Shown: in pieces, positions 8,732 to 17,503 of the stretch
How positions within the stretch are numbered: position 1 is the stretch's first letter
How the letters are laid out: each line of letters begins with the position of its first letter
Assembly: GCA_013288555.1 (NCBI GenBank)
Contig: JABDBQ010000011.1
Span: 1-64,000, forward strand
Length of the DNA: 64,000 nt
Source: Bacteroidota bacterium
GTDB lineage: Bacteria > Bacteroidota > Bacteroidia > CAILMK01
Reading direction: 5' to 3'
Made by a program: the position numbers and the translations under genes
The notes under the pieces: model-generated
The model's input: only the letters and a program-made list of their open reading frames with translations
Told to the model about the DNA's origin: nothing
The model's database searches: none

Positions 8732-8770
8732 AATCAGATCTCTTCCCGAGCACTCGGGATCGAGATGACA
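8732..8770. repeat. Dispersed element C, half copy
   Basis: The unit runs AATCAGATCTCT, then a small hairpin CCCGAG/CTCGGG, then ATCGAGATGACA. The same unit occurs at 39588-39620 and 41338-41380, and as a full inverted pair at 21677-21777. Confidence 0.6.
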
Positions 8771-8780
8771 GAAATTAAAA

Positions 8781-8961
8781 AGATAAACCGCCGTTTTTGG
8801 GCATTCTGGATTGATATTTCTCTGTTATCGCCTGTTATTTGTCAATGAGTTACGCGTAATTAGTTTAAAATAAATAAGTTAAAAAATGAAAAAAATGAAA
8901 TTTGTCAAATATCAGGCCAGTTTGCTGGAAATGGCGTTTTTAAGAATTTATCAGGCCAGAA
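8781..8961. repeat. Dispersed element B, copy 1
   Basis: About 180 bases align without gaps over the first 120 bases to 39381-39500. Shared blocks include GCATTCTGGATTGAT-like, TTTGTCAATGAGTTACG and an AAATAAGTT tract. Near the right end, GGCCAGAATGCC is an inverted match to the left-end GGCATTCTGG. A tandem TATCAGGCCAG unit is repeated at 8909 and 8949. Confidence 0.65.
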
Positions 8962-8990
8962 TGCCGGAAGCGCGGTTTTTGATTCGGACC

Positions 8991-9042
8991 AAATCCCCCT
9001 GCCCTCCCGAAGAAGTCGGGACAGGCCGTTGGAAGGGGGATT
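8991..9042. repeat. Nested inverted repeat
   Basis: Outer arms AATCCCCCT (8992-9000) and AGGGGGATT (9034-9042) enclose an inner hairpin TCCCGA/TCGGGA (9005-9021). The inner hairpin is the reverse of the unit at 2474-2496. The open frame spanning it is judged spurious. Confidence 0.55.
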
Positions 9043-9172
9043 CCCTTCTTATTACTTTGAAATTGTAAATGAAAATTAAAGCATTGTCTCAACATTGTTT
9101 TTGTAAAGTCAAATATTGAATGAATGTCAACAGGTTTTGTTAATTGATCATTGGTTATTGATCATTGGTGCC

Positions 9173-9204
9173 TTTGGTCAATGAATATAAAACTTCTAAC
9201 TTCG
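9173..9204 (+). promoter_or_regulatory. Promoter of purC
   Basis: TTTG at 9173-9176, a 20-base spacer and TAACTTCG at 9197-9204 fit the Bacteroidota sigma-A pattern (TTTG, about 20 bases, TAnnTTTG; one mismatch). The ATG at 9213 follows within 10 bases, implying a very short leader and deciding against an upstream GTG start. Confidence 0.55.
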
Positions 9205-9212
9205 CACACAAG

Positions 9213-10175
9213 ATGACAACAGAATCCACATCCATCAAACAAACCAGTTTTCAGCTGCCGGGGCAGACAAATTTCTATCGCGGCAAGGTACGCGATGTGT
9301 ATGAAATAGATTATCGCCTGATGGTGATGGTGGCTTCCGACCGAATTTCAGCTTTTGATTATATCCTGCCACGGGAGATACCTGGTAAGGGCGCCATCCT
9401 GAATACTATCGCGGCTTTTTTCCTGGAAATGACGCACCATGATGTCCCGAACTGGCTTTTAAAAGTGCCTGACGGCAGGGTATCTATCGGATACAAATGT
9501 GAACCCTTTCCTGTAGAAATGGTGATCAGGGGCCGGCTTTGCGGACACGCATTGAGAGAATATTCATCCGGCAAAAGAATATTATGCGGCATGCCAATGC
9601 CTGAAAACATGAAGCCCTATGAGGCATTTCCTGAACCGATTATAACGCCGTCTACCAAGGCGCATGAAGGGCACGATGAAGACATATCGAGAGAAGAGAT
9701 TCTGAAAAGAGGATTGGTTTCAGCCGAGGATTATGCCGCCCTCGAAAACTATACCTGCAAACTTTTTGAGGCCGGGGCAAACTATGCTTCAGAGCGCGGA
9801 TTGATCCTTGCGGATACCAAATTTGAATTCGGAAAAAAGGACGGGAACATATACCTGATAGATGAAATACTGACCCCTGATTCTTCCAGGTATTATTATG
9901 CTGATGGGTACGATGATCATGTAAAACAGGGAATCACACCAAAGCAACTTTCAAAAGAATTTGTGCGGGAATGGCTGATGGAGAATGGGTTCCAGGGACT
10001 GGAAGGCCAGAAAATGCCGGAAATGAGTGATGAAGTCGTAGAGATGATATCAAACCGGTACAAAGAACTTTTCAGCCTGGTTACCGGCCAGGATTTCGAA
10101 ACGGTAAAAACGGCATCCGATGTAAATGCCCTCGAAAGAAAAATACAATCGGCCTTAAAAGAGATTGATATTTAA
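9213..10175 (+). CDS. purC: SAICAR synthase (phosphoribosylaminoimidazole-succinocarboxamide synthase)
   Basis: It catalyses the ATP-dependent joining of aspartate to CAIR in de novo purine synthesis, in the cytoplasm. Visible signatures include YRGKVRDVYEI near the start, MVASDRISAFDYILP, the VEMVIRGRLCGHALREY segment, LILADTKFEFG and the LIDEILTPDSSRY motif. At about 320 residues it matches the longer, yeast-Ade1-like form common in Bacteroidota rather than the 237-residue E. coli type. The ATG at 9213 is preferred because a good promoter ends 8 bases before it. It is monocistronic; no other pur gene is in the window. Confidence 0.95.
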   Translation: MTTESTSIKQTSFQLPGQTNFYRGKVRDVYEIDYRLMVMVASDRISAFDYILPREIPGKGAILNTIAAFFLEMTHHDVPNWLLKVPDGRVSIGYKCEPFPVEMVIRGRLCGHALREYSSGKRILCGMPMPENMKPYEAFPEPIITPSTKAHEGHDEDISREEILKRGLVSAEDYAALENYTCKLFEAGANYASERGLILADTKFEFGKKDGNIYLIDEILTPDSSRYYYADGYDDHVKQGITPKQLSKEFVREWLMENGFQGLEGQKMPEMSDEVVEMISNRYKELFSLVTGQDFETVKTASDVNALERKIQSALKEIDI

Positions 10176-10245
10176 TTTCCTGAGGACTCTTTTTTATATG
10201 TTTTCTTTTACATTTGCAATATTCTCAACCTGAATTAAATCCCTT

Positions 10246-11589
10246 ATGAAAAAAACATTACTCACATTCATTCTTTTTGCCCTGAGCTTAACCATACATG
10301 CACAGGTGACAACATTATATGGAAACGGAACAGCCGGATATAGCAACAGCAATTCATCAGCAGATTCTATAAATACAGAATTCACTACCCCTTACGGTGT
10401 TGCGTTCGACACCAAAGGGAATCTGTGGATCACCGACCAGGGCAACAATTTTATTGTGCTGATCAACAATGGAAAATACCAGCTCAGAGAAGGATATCAG
10501 CAGGGCGGTTTTAATGACGGAGCTTCGGTCGGACAGTTGGGCGGGATTACTTTTTATCCTGCAGGAATTGTCGTCGCACCGGGGAAAACTTCGGCAGATG
10601 ATCAGATATATCTTTGTGATGCAGGTAATAACGCAATACGGAAAATTGATTCTTTTGTGAGTATTGGTAATGCGCAATACCTGAGTACAGTGGCCGGAGG
10701 CGGAAAAAAGAATGGTGGTTTGGGTGTCAGCGGCTTTACAAACGGATCAGGTGCAACAGCATTATTCAATAATCCAATTGGCATTGGTTATGTGAAAGAT
10801 GCCAGTGGAGGCTATCTTGTTGTAGCTGATCAGAACAACAATGCTTTACGTAAAGTAAGCCTGCACAAAAGCGACTATGGAACAACATCAACCATTACAA
10901 CTTCTATAAGCGCGCCGTCAGGGATTTATGTAGATCATTCAAATAATATATGGGTCACTTCACTTGGCAGCGGAATTTCAAAAGTTTCAAGCACAGGAAC
11001 GGTAACTTCTATTGCAACGAGTTCCAATTTTGAAGCACCTACCTCATTGGTAATCAGGGGAACAGATATGTATATCGGAGACAATTGCCATATCGCTTAC
11101 CTGGATATGACCCAGCCTGTGAGCGCTTCAAATCCTACGGTTCTTGCCGGCGACCCTACTGATACTATTTGCAAATTTCAAGATGGTTCAGATGAATCTG
11201 CCCTCTTTAACGGCATAGGCAGCATGGCATTGTCACCCGATTCATCTTATCTTGTCGTGGCTGATGGACAAACCAACAGGATCAGGAAAGTAATACTTCC
11301 CAAAGCACATGTTCATACCTCTGGTTTCGCATTATCAACCATGAATCCCGACAGGTTTGATATTTATCCAAATCCTGCCCAGGGACATGTTTATATCAAA
11401 AACCGGATTTCAGGCGAGGCAGATCTGACAATGTTAACTGCAACAGGAAGGCAGGTTATGCATAGCAATATAAATATCACAGCCGGAGATCCTTATGATA
11501 TTAATCTCGAAAACTTTGTCCCAGGCGTTTATATTATGCAGATTTCCACCGTGACTGGTGTTTATAACAATAAGATTATCATCAGGTAA
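10246..11589 (+). CDS. Secreted NHL-repeat protein with T9SS type A sorting domain
   Basis: The 447-residue protein has a signal peptide (MKKTLLTFILFALSLTIHAQ). At least five NHL-type blades follow, of the kind GVAFDTKGNLWITDQGNN, GIGYVKDASGGYLVVADQNNNALRKV and SMALSPDSSYLVVADGQTNRIRKV, predicting a beta-propeller. The last 80 residues (DRFDIYPNPAQGHVYI ... VPGVYIMQISTVTGVYNNKIIIR) are a type A T9SS C-terminal signal, so the protein is exported across the outer membrane and probably surface-attached. A possible -7 box TACATTTG is at 10209-10216. Ligand unknown. Confidence 0.85.
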   Translation: MKKTLLTFILFALSLTIHAQVTTLYGNGTAGYSNSNSSADSINTEFTTPYGVAFDTKGNLWITDQGNNFIVLINNGKYQLREGYQQGGFNDGASVGQLGGITFYPAGIVVAPGKTSADDQIYLCDAGNNAIRKIDSFVSIGNAQYLSTVAGGGKKNGGLGVSGFTNGSGATALFNNPIGIGYVKDASGGYLVVADQNNNALRKVSLHKSDYGTTSTITTSISAPSGIYVDHSNNIWVTSLGSGISKVSSTGTVTSIATSSNFEAPTSLVIRGTDMYIGDNCHIAYLDMTQPVSASNPTVLAGDPTDTICKFQDGSDESALFNGIGSMALSPDSSYLVVADGQTNRIRKVILPKAHVHTSGFALSTMNPDRFDIYPNPAQGHVYIKNRISGEADLTMLTATGRQVMHSNINITAGDPYDINLENFVPGVYIMQISTVTGVYNNKIIIR

Positions 11590-11604
11590 TAAAAGCTCTG
11601 AATG

Positions 11605-12675
11605 TTATAGAAACCTTTGAAGGGTATTCATCTTTTCTTCGGTTTCAAGCCATTCTTTTTCAGGAACAGAACCCGGAACTACCCCGGCACCGGCATAAAG
11701 TAGTGCCGTATGAGGAAAGACCTGCATACACCTGAGGTTTACGAACAGATCGGCTGCGGAAGGTGAAACCGGTCCCAGAAAGCCGCTGTAAAAAGATCTG
11801 TCAAAATTTTCATGCTGCAAAAGAAATTCCCGTGCTGGGTGCAATGGCATGCCGCATACAGCCGGCGTGGGATGAAGTTCTTTGATGATCCTTAAATGGG
11901 CCGACTGATATTCAGATCTCAGGATTCCGTTAAAATAAGTTGCCAGATGAAAAATATTACCGGCACTGATTGTACGAGGGCCATCCAATTCGATATCAGT
12001 GCAATAGCGTTGCAGAATATCATAAATATAACCTGTTACAATGGCTTGCTCTTCATTTTCCTTAGAGGTAAAGGGATTAGTAGTTCCAGATTTCCGGGTG
12101 CCTGCAAGTGAAAGCGTGCTCAGTTTATTGTTCTTTATCCTCGCTAAAGTTTCAGGAGTAGATCCGATCCATGTGCCTGTTTGCGGCGTACTTAGCAGGT
12201 AAACAAAAGCATTGGGATATGCTTCTGATAAAGAACGAAACAAGTTAAGAGGAGAAAAACCGGGTTTTAAATCTATTTGTTTCATCCTTGCAGGCACGGC
12301 TTTTTGCATTTTGCCTAACGCAATGTATTCAAGTACCCGTTCGACCAATGCCTCATACCCTTCTTTTGTACTGCTACTAGAAGTTGGATGATCCTGATAT
12401 GAAAAGTCAAGAGATGGCGCCAGTTTTGAAAATTCTGAATCGCTCAATTCACATTGCAACTTGTTTTCAATACACCAGAATTTCTGTTCAGATCTGAAAA
12501 AAGGGGCTATTAAAAACCCTGTAACCGACTCGTTATTAAATGATAATTCAGCAATGTTCCCACCTGCAAAATTTATAGAGTTACTTCCCGGGAAACGATA
12601 TAAGACCCATCCAAACCCGGGTTTGAAAATATCTGACCATTGCTTGGCCAGTTCTGTGGTACTTAATTTTTCCAT
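11605..12675 (-). CDS. menF: Isochorismate synthase, chorismate-binding family
   Basis: About 356 residues from the ATG at 12675. An upstream TTG-type frame of 14 hydrophobic residues runs into a terminator and is unlikely. The protein carries chorismate-binding features: GSTPETLARI, LAGTRKSG, EELxE-like ELHPTPAVCGMP and FYSGFLGPV near the C-terminus. It converts chorismate to isochorismate. With menD at 39600-41300 in the same window, a menaquinone role is the likeliest, though siderophore-type isochorismate synthases look alike; no siderophore genes are present. The N-terminal half is divergent. It is the last gene before a convergent T9SS gene. Confidence 0.85.
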   Translation of the reverse strand: MEKLSTTELAKQWSDIFKPGFGWVLYRFPGSNSINFAGGNIAELSFNNESVTGFLIAPFFRSEQKFWCIENKLQCELSDSEFSKLAPSLDFSYQDHPTSSSSTKEGYEALVERVLEYIALGKMQKAVPARMKQIDLKPGFSPLNLFRSLSEAYPNAFVYLLSTPQTGTWIGSTPETLARIKNNKLSTLSLAGTRKSGTTNPFTSKENEEQAIVTGYIYDILQRYCTDIELDGPRTISAGNIFHLATYFNGILRSEYQSAHLRIIKELHPTPAVCGMPLHPAREFLLQHENFDRSFYSGFLGPVSPSAADLFVNLRCMQVFPHTALLYAGAGVVPGSVPEKEWLETEEKMNTLQRFL

Positions 12676-12705
12676 CCGGGCGATAATGCACAAAAGTAAA
12701 GCAAT

Positions 12706-12737
12706 AAAAAAGGCCACATGTTTTTTGCGGCCTTTTT
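12706..12737 (-). terminator. Rho-independent terminator
   Basis: On the minus strand, AAAAAGGCC and GGCCTTTTTT form a stem with a loop rich in A, followed by a T run. It is 24 bases downstream of the acidic-protein stop (12761) and ahead of menF, separating the two transcripts. Confidence 0.75.
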
Positions 12738-12760
12738 ATCCATTATATTGTTTTTCGTTT

Positions 12761-13159
12761 TCATCTGAAATCATCATCATCGTCCCAATCGTCTTCAGAT
12801 GATGTACTTTCAAAAAAATCGTCGTCTTCAATGTCTTCAAAATTGTCTTCTTTATCCAATGGATCTACAACGTCCTCGTAGTCTTCCATATCGTATCCCT
12901 CTTCTCCTATGAAAATATCATCCTTCCCGCTATCCAATACATCCAGTTTTTCAAGATTGGCATCGATGGACTCATCGCTTAAATCTATATCCGGGTATTT
13001 TTCAAATAGTTTCTGAATAGCTCTTTCATCAATGGCAAAATCTTCTACGTTGATCATGCATTGCTGGACATACGCCGAATCGGTACGAAAGACTTCATCT
13101 AATGACTTTCCTTCATATTTACCGAAAGCAAAACTGGTGTTCAAATCATACACTTTCAT
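12761..13159 (-). CDS. Acidic protein with ExoX C-terminal-like domain
   Basis: The 132-residue protein has two parts. Residues 9-37 (SFAFGKYEGKSLDEVFRTDS, then AYVQQCMIN) match the short 'FGKyKGktl.ei...DpgYv.W' module seen at the C-terminus of exodeoxyribonuclease X and in DUF3820-type proteins, where it helps bind DNA ends. From about residue 75 it becomes extremely acidic (long Asp/Glu runs to DDDDDFR), which could mimic nucleic acid or recruit basic partners. No nuclease domain is attached. Flanking genes give no functional hint. Confidence 0.6.
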   Translation of the reverse strand: MKVYDLNTSFAFGKYEGKSLDEVFRTDSAYVQQCMINVEDFAIDERAIQKLFEKYPDIDLSDESIDANLEKLDVLDSGKDDIFIGEEGYDMEDYEDVVDPLDKEDNFEDIEDDDFFESTSSEDDWDDDDDFR

Positions 13160-13443
13160 GACTGCAATTATTTCTCATTTTGGTTGCTAACAAAGTTACT
13201 GATATGTATATTTCTTTCAAAGAATTTTTTTTCAAAAAGAATAAAATTTCCTGAATGATGTTGCGTATCGTGAAAATATTTTTTAAAAATAGTATATTGC
13301 ATTGATTAAAAGCAGTTTATATTAAGCCCATTCTTTCCATCTTTCGGAATTTATACCGGATTTCTCCCGCTTCCCTCAAAAAAATCTTTCGAAATCATTT
13401 AACCAACAGGTTGAAACAGCGACCTCTTCCTATATTTTCCGGT

Positions 13444-16400
13444 TTATCCAACCATTAATATTGTTTCAGATTCAGGAATTGAGGATTGCTCCCGATTCAT
13501 TTTCTCAACTGTTTGTCCGGGAGTATTATCGTTGGTGAGAGTTGTTGAATTTTGTATATCTTTTGAAAAACTGATCGCCATCCGCTCCCAACTGATGAGG
13601 TCTAAAGTACATACATCATATTCCATGATGATCTTTCCTTTCAGGGCATAGATACCCTTGCCGGTATAATAATATTGGCGGTATACCTGCGGAAATGAAA
13701 CCGTTTCAAAAGTCTGTCCCTCAGCATCCAGGAAGGAGCCGAACTGCATGGCCGCTCCCTTGGATGTGGTGACGCTCTTGGTATTGGTAAGATAGCCGAC
13801 CATGGTAACCGTATGGCCCATATTGTTGATCATATCATTGGCCATAATATCGCCGCGGTACGGTGAAACCAGAAGATCAAACCGGGTACAGATCGGAAAC
13901 CCGAGGGCTTCTATTTCCTGGTAAGCGTCTTCGCGGTATGATTGCCGGAGTGGTGGTAGTTTGAAGTCTTTGATCACAACAGGAAAAAGCGACGGACCTT
14001 TCTGTTTCTCTTTCTCTTTCTGTTTCTCATTTTTTGCTGTAATCATATAGGCATCCCAGAGCATCTGTCTTTTATCGCGACCCATCCCGCGCAGCGCCCC
14101 GATACGGATGAGGATAAGGAGTTGCTCAGGCTTGGGCTGGAGGCGTTCATATACATCGCTTACGCTCCGGTAAGGACCATTTGCTTCCCGCTCTGGCACA
14201 ATGCGTTCCGCCAGTTCACTTTCCAGTGATTTGATATGAATAAACCCAAGAAAAATATCTTTTCCACTGATGGATGTCAGGTGTTCACTCCTGTTAACGC
14301 AAGGTGCATGAATAATGCCACCCCGCTGCCTTGCTTCATTCACATAAAATTCGGTGCTGTAATATCCCCCGAAATTATTGATTACAGCCACCATAAATTC
14401 CAGCGGGAAATAGGTCTTCAGGTACAGGCTCTGGTAGCTCTCCACGGCATAGCTGGCCGAGTGTGCTTTGCAGAATGAGAACCCGGCAAAACCTTCCATC
14501 TGCCGCCATACTTCACGGCTCACGTCATCAGGATAACCCTGCGCCCGGCAACTGTCGAAATATTCTCTTTCCATTTTCTCAAAACCATCATCCACCCTGA
14601 ATTTCCATGCCATGGCACGACGCAAAATATCTGCCCCGGCCAGGCTGAGTCCGGCAAACTGGTGCGCTACTTTTATAATATCTTCCTGGTACACCATCAC
14701 TCCATAGGTCTCGCCAAGTATCTCACCGAGTTTGGGATGCACGGGTTTATATTTATCGGGGTCGCGATGACGCTGGATATAGGCGCGCATCATTCCGCTC
14801 TCCGATACGCCGGGCCGGATGATGGAACTGGCAGCTACCAGGCACTTGAACGTATCACAGCGCAGCTTACGCAACAGCTGCCGCATGGCTGGTGATTCTA
14901 TATAAAAACACCCGATGGTATCCCCCGCTTTTAGTAGGCTGTTGAGATGCGGGTTTTGGGTGAATTCTTTTACGGCATTTATGTCCACATCCACACCCTG
15001 GTTCTGCTTGATCAGCTGGATGCTGTCTTTAATATGGCCCAGTCCCCGCTGGCTGAGGATGTCTAGTTTGTGCAGGTTGAACTTATCAGCAGTGTACATA
15101 TCAAAATGTGTAATCGGGAAACCTTTGGGCGGCATATCGGTAGCCGTATAATAATGCAAAGGCATATCAGACACCACGATACCGCTGGCATGTACCGACA
15201 GGTTTCTTGGGAATTTGATGATCCTCCGGGCATAATAATCTACCTTATATTTATACAGATCCATCACAGTAGCGCTCTTCTCCGGCTTGATGCGCGCTTC
15301 AATTTCGCGGGTATCTATGAAGGCATCAATTTCTTCTTTGGGCAGTCCATACACTTTGCCTATTTCGCGGGCTGCTCCCCTGTAATGTAAGGTAGTATGC
15401 GAGCCGAGCATGGCAGTATAGGTTTCGCCATAGGTTTTAAAAATATAACTGATGATATCGTCGCGGTCTTTCCACGAAAAATCAATATCAAAATCGGGGG
15501 GTGAACTCCTGTGCATATTCAAAAATCGTTCGAAATACAAGTCTAGTTCTATCGGGTCAACTTCTGTGATCCTGAGGCAATAGGCCACGATGCTGTTGGC
15601 GCCGCTGCCACGACCCGCATGGTAATAGCCCTGCTGTTTGGCATAGCGCACAATATCCCAGGCAGTAAGGAAATAAGCTACGAATTTTTTATCGCTGATA
15701 ACATTCAGTTCCTTTTCAATGCGACTCAATGCTTCCGGGTCGTCAAGGGCATAACGTCCTTCCATTCCGGCAAAGCAGAGCTCGCGCAACATCCTGGCAT
15801 CCCCCTCCGGGCTTTCGGTAAAACAGCGCCGGTTTTTTTCAAGCGTGAAATCAAATTCCAATGCGCACTGCTCCATGATCGCCTCGGTATTTCGGATCAA
15901 AAAAGGATAGCGCGCATAGAGCATTACCAGTTCAGCCTGGCTAATGAAATACTCCTGCCGCGCACCCGCCTGCAAGGGCTGTAGTTTGCTAAGGAGGATA
16001 TTGCAATCTACAGCCCTGAGGAGGCAATGCAGGTAAAAATCATCCTTCGAAAAAAAACTGACCGGATATAATGCCATGGCTTTGGCCCGGAGTTTTTCTT
16101 CGGGGACGAGGATAAGAAGAGGCAGGTCCTGCGGGCGGATGCCGAGGTACTCGTTGGCACCCAGTTGGTTGATAAGCCGGGGTTGGAAAGGATATATAAA
16201 AATGACATCAGTCAGGTAAGGTGCACGTGCCGGGAATGGTGTGTCATTAAAGAGATGTTTCGATAAAAAGATATTGAGGTTTTTATACCCTTCATTATTA
16301 ACCGCCAGTCCTACATAAAGGCAAGCGGCACTCTCTTTCATATTCCTGAAATCGATACCCAACACGGGTTTGATGCCCTGCTCCCGGCAATGCAATACAA

Positions 16401-16539
16401 AATCGAGACCCGCACAGGTATTATTAATATCTGTCAGAGCAAGAGTCGTATAGCCACTTCCGGCACCCAGTTCCGCCAGTGTTTTCACCGGTAAAGTGCC
16501 ATAAGTATGCGAAAAAAATGTATGACAATTGGCGAGCAT
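13444..16539 (-). CDS. dnaE2: DNA polymerase III alpha subunit, DnaE2-like
   Basis: At 1031 residues this is a C-family polymerase. GRGSGAN (309-315) and PDFDIDF (348-354, catalytic aspartates) are intact, as are the LSVHASGIVVSD, RPGVSESGMM and FSFCKAHSASYA blocks; the C-terminus has an OB-fold-like region. The N-terminal PHP domain is degenerate: NCHTFFSH replaces the usual HxHxxxS, and ALTDINNT replaces ALTDH, so metal-dependent proofreading is probably lost. It is shorter than the main replicative DnaE (about 1150 or more). Error-prone DnaE2 in mutasomes normally travels with imuA/imuB, but neither is adjacent. Upstream palindromes at 16577-16603 suggest regulated, perhaps damage-inducible, expression. 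Confidence 0.85.
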   Translation of the reverse strand: MLANCHTFFSHTYGTLPVKTLAELGAGSGYTTLALTDINNTCAGLDFVLHCREQGIKPVLGIDFRNMKESAACLYVGLAVNNEGYKNLNIFLSKHLFNDTPFPARAPYLTDVIFIYPFQPRLINQLGANEYLGIRPQDLPLLILVPEEKLRAKAMALYPVSFFSKDDFYLHCLLRAVDCNILLSKLQPLQAGARQEYFISQAELVMLYARYPFLIRNTEAIMEQCALEFDFTLEKNRRCFTESPEGDARMLRELCFAGMEGRYALDDPEALSRIEKELNVISDKKFVAYFLTAWDIVRYAKQQGYYHAGRGSGANSIVAYCLRITEVDPIELDLYFERFLNMHRSSPPDFDIDFSWKDRDDIISYIFKTYGETYTAMLGSHTTLHYRGAAREIGKVYGLPKEEIDAFIDTREIEARIKPEKSATVMDLYKYKVDYYARRIIKFPRNLSVHASGIVVSDMPLHYYTATDMPPKGFPITHFDMYTADKFNLHKLDILSQRGLGHIKDSIQLIKQNQGVDVDINAVKEFTQNPHLNSLLKAGDTIGCFYIESPAMRQLLRKLRCDTFKCLVAASSIIRPGVSESGMMRAYIQRHRDPDKYKPVHPKLGEILGETYGVMVYQEDIIKVAHQFAGLSLAGADILRRAMAWKFRVDDGFEKMEREYFDSCRAQGYPDDVSREVWRQMEGFAGFSFCKAHSASYAVESYQSLYLKTYFPLEFMVAVINNFGGYYSTEFYVNEARQRGGIIHAPCVNRSEHLTSISGKDIFLGFIHIKSLESELAERIVPEREANGPYRSVSDVYERLQPKPEQLLILIRIGALRGMGRDKRQMLWDAYMITAKNEKQKEKEKQKGPSLFPVVIKDFKLPPLRQSYREDAYQEIEALGFPICTRFDLLVSPYRGDIMANDMINNMGHTVTMVGYLTNTKSVTTSKGAAMQFGSFLDAEGQTFETVSFPQVYRQYYYTGKGIYALKGKIIMEYDVCTLDLISWERMAISFSKDIQNSTTLTNDNTPGQTVEKMNREQSSIPESETILMVG

Positions 16540-16576
16540 CGTTGTCCATAAATTGGGGTTGCAAGATACAGCATAT

Positions 16577-16603
16577 TTGTCATATTGACAAAATTATTGT
16601 CAA
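16577..16603 (-). promoter_or_regulatory. Overlapping palindromic operator upstream of dnaE2
   Basis: TTGTCA-TAT-TGACAA at 16577-16591 overlaps TTGACA...TGTCAA at 16585-16603, giving three TTGTCA half-sites. It lies 38-64 bases before the polymerase start codon, a position suited to a repressor site. Confidence 0.5.
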
Positions 16604-16742
16604 TTAATTTTTACACTTGCATGATACTTATTGATGTTTATGCGAGAATATTTATCTGCAAAAGATGAGTATTCATTGTTGAGGAACATTTTTGCTATAA
16701 ATTTGCGTTTAGGTTTACATACTTATAAAGAATAAACCAGGC

Positions 16743-16949
16743 ATGAAATTAATACTTGACGTAAAAGATGACAAGGCTGCTTTTTTTATAGAACTTCTAA
16801 AGAATTTCTCATACGTAAAAGCCAGGCCGATTTCGTCTGAAAAGTCAGAAATCCTGGAAGGATTGAAAGAAGCTGTAGAACAGGTAAACCTAGCCAAACA
16901 GGGAAAGATCAAACTTAAACCAGCCAGGCAATTACTTGATGAGCTTTGA
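16743..16949 (+). CDS. Type II antitoxin, RelB-like
   Basis: The 68-residue protein starts MKLILDVKDDKAAFFIELLKNFSYVKARPI, a pattern shared with many Bacteroidota antitoxins paired with RelE/ParE toxins: a beta strand, an 'aaFfleLLknf' helix, then a basic, Leu-rich C-terminal helix that binds toxin. Its stop overlaps the toxin start, the usual arrangement. It likely also represses its own promoter. Confidence 0.75.
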   Translation: MKLILDVKDDKAAFFIELLKNFSYVKARPISSEKSEILEGLKEAVEQVNLAKQGKIKLKPARQLLDEL

Positions 16950-17265
16950 GATTGTCTATACTGATAACTTTGAGCGGGAAGTCAAAAAACTTGCAAAAAA
17001 ATATCAGTCGTTAAAAACTGACATCGAAGCTTTTATAGATTCACTGGAAAAAGATCCGTTTCAGGGAACGGCGTTAGGTCTTGATTGCTATAAAATCCGA
17101 TTGGCAATTAAATCAAAAGGGAAGGGCAAATCAGGTGGTGCGAGGGTTATTACCCATGTTTACGTGTTAGATAAAATGGTTTATCTATTATCTATTTATG
17201 ATAAATCTCAACAGGAGAATATCAGCGATAAGCAATTGCAATCGTTAATAAACCAGATCAGGTAA
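16939..17265 (+). CDS. RelE/ParE-family toxin
   Basis: The 108-residue protein (ATG at 16939, 11-base overlap with the antitoxin) has the RelE/ParE fold pattern: FEIVYTDNFEREVKKLAKKY at the N-terminus, a helix with DPFQG, then YKIRLAIKSKGKGKSGGARVITHVYV and LLSIYDKSQQENIS. These correspond to the central beta-sheet with basic residues that engage the ribosome or gyrase. Toxic target is not decidable by sequence alone; the KIRLAI...R(V) pattern leans towards the mRNA interferase branch. Confidence 0.8.
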   Translation: MSFEIVYTDNFEREVKKLAKKYQSLKTDIEAFIDSLEKDPFQGTALGLDCYKIRLAIKSKGKGKSGGARVITHVYVLDKMVYLLSIYDKSQQENISDKQLQSLINQIR

Positions 17266-17275
17266 TCCTCTAAAT

Positions 17276-17425
17276 ATGAAGATTAAAAAAGAAAAAACTA
17301 CGTTTCATAGTGTTGCTTTTTCCCGAAAAGTAAAAGAACAGATTGCCCAAGAACTGGATGGCAAATCTTTTGAACAACAAAAAGAAATTATAAGAAAATT
17401 TCTTTCAGGGGAGCTTAAACTGAAA
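17276..17425 (+). CDS. Small basic ORF after the toxin, possibly frameshifted
   Basis: An ATG 10 bases after the toxin stop opens a 49-residue frame: MKIKKEKTTFHSVAFSRKVK..., amphipathic and basic. It ends ...IIRKFFFQGSLN. If one T of the T5 run at 17399-17403 is dropped, the ending becomes IIRKFLSGELKLKAVR, stopping at 17439, which reads more like a natural coiled C-terminus. It could be a third component of the toxin-antitoxin operon. Family not recognised. Confidence 0.4.
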
Positions 17426-17503
17426 GCAGTAAGGTAAAGATGAAACCTCGTCTATTGTAGACGAATGTGTTGTAAATTTGTCATAAAATGAAGCTAAATC
17501 TAT

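Noticed and set aside
8886-9068. Open frame of 60 codons inside the repeat field
   Set aside because: It is made of element B and the nested inverted repeat (8991-9042); codons follow the repeats, with no protein family features.
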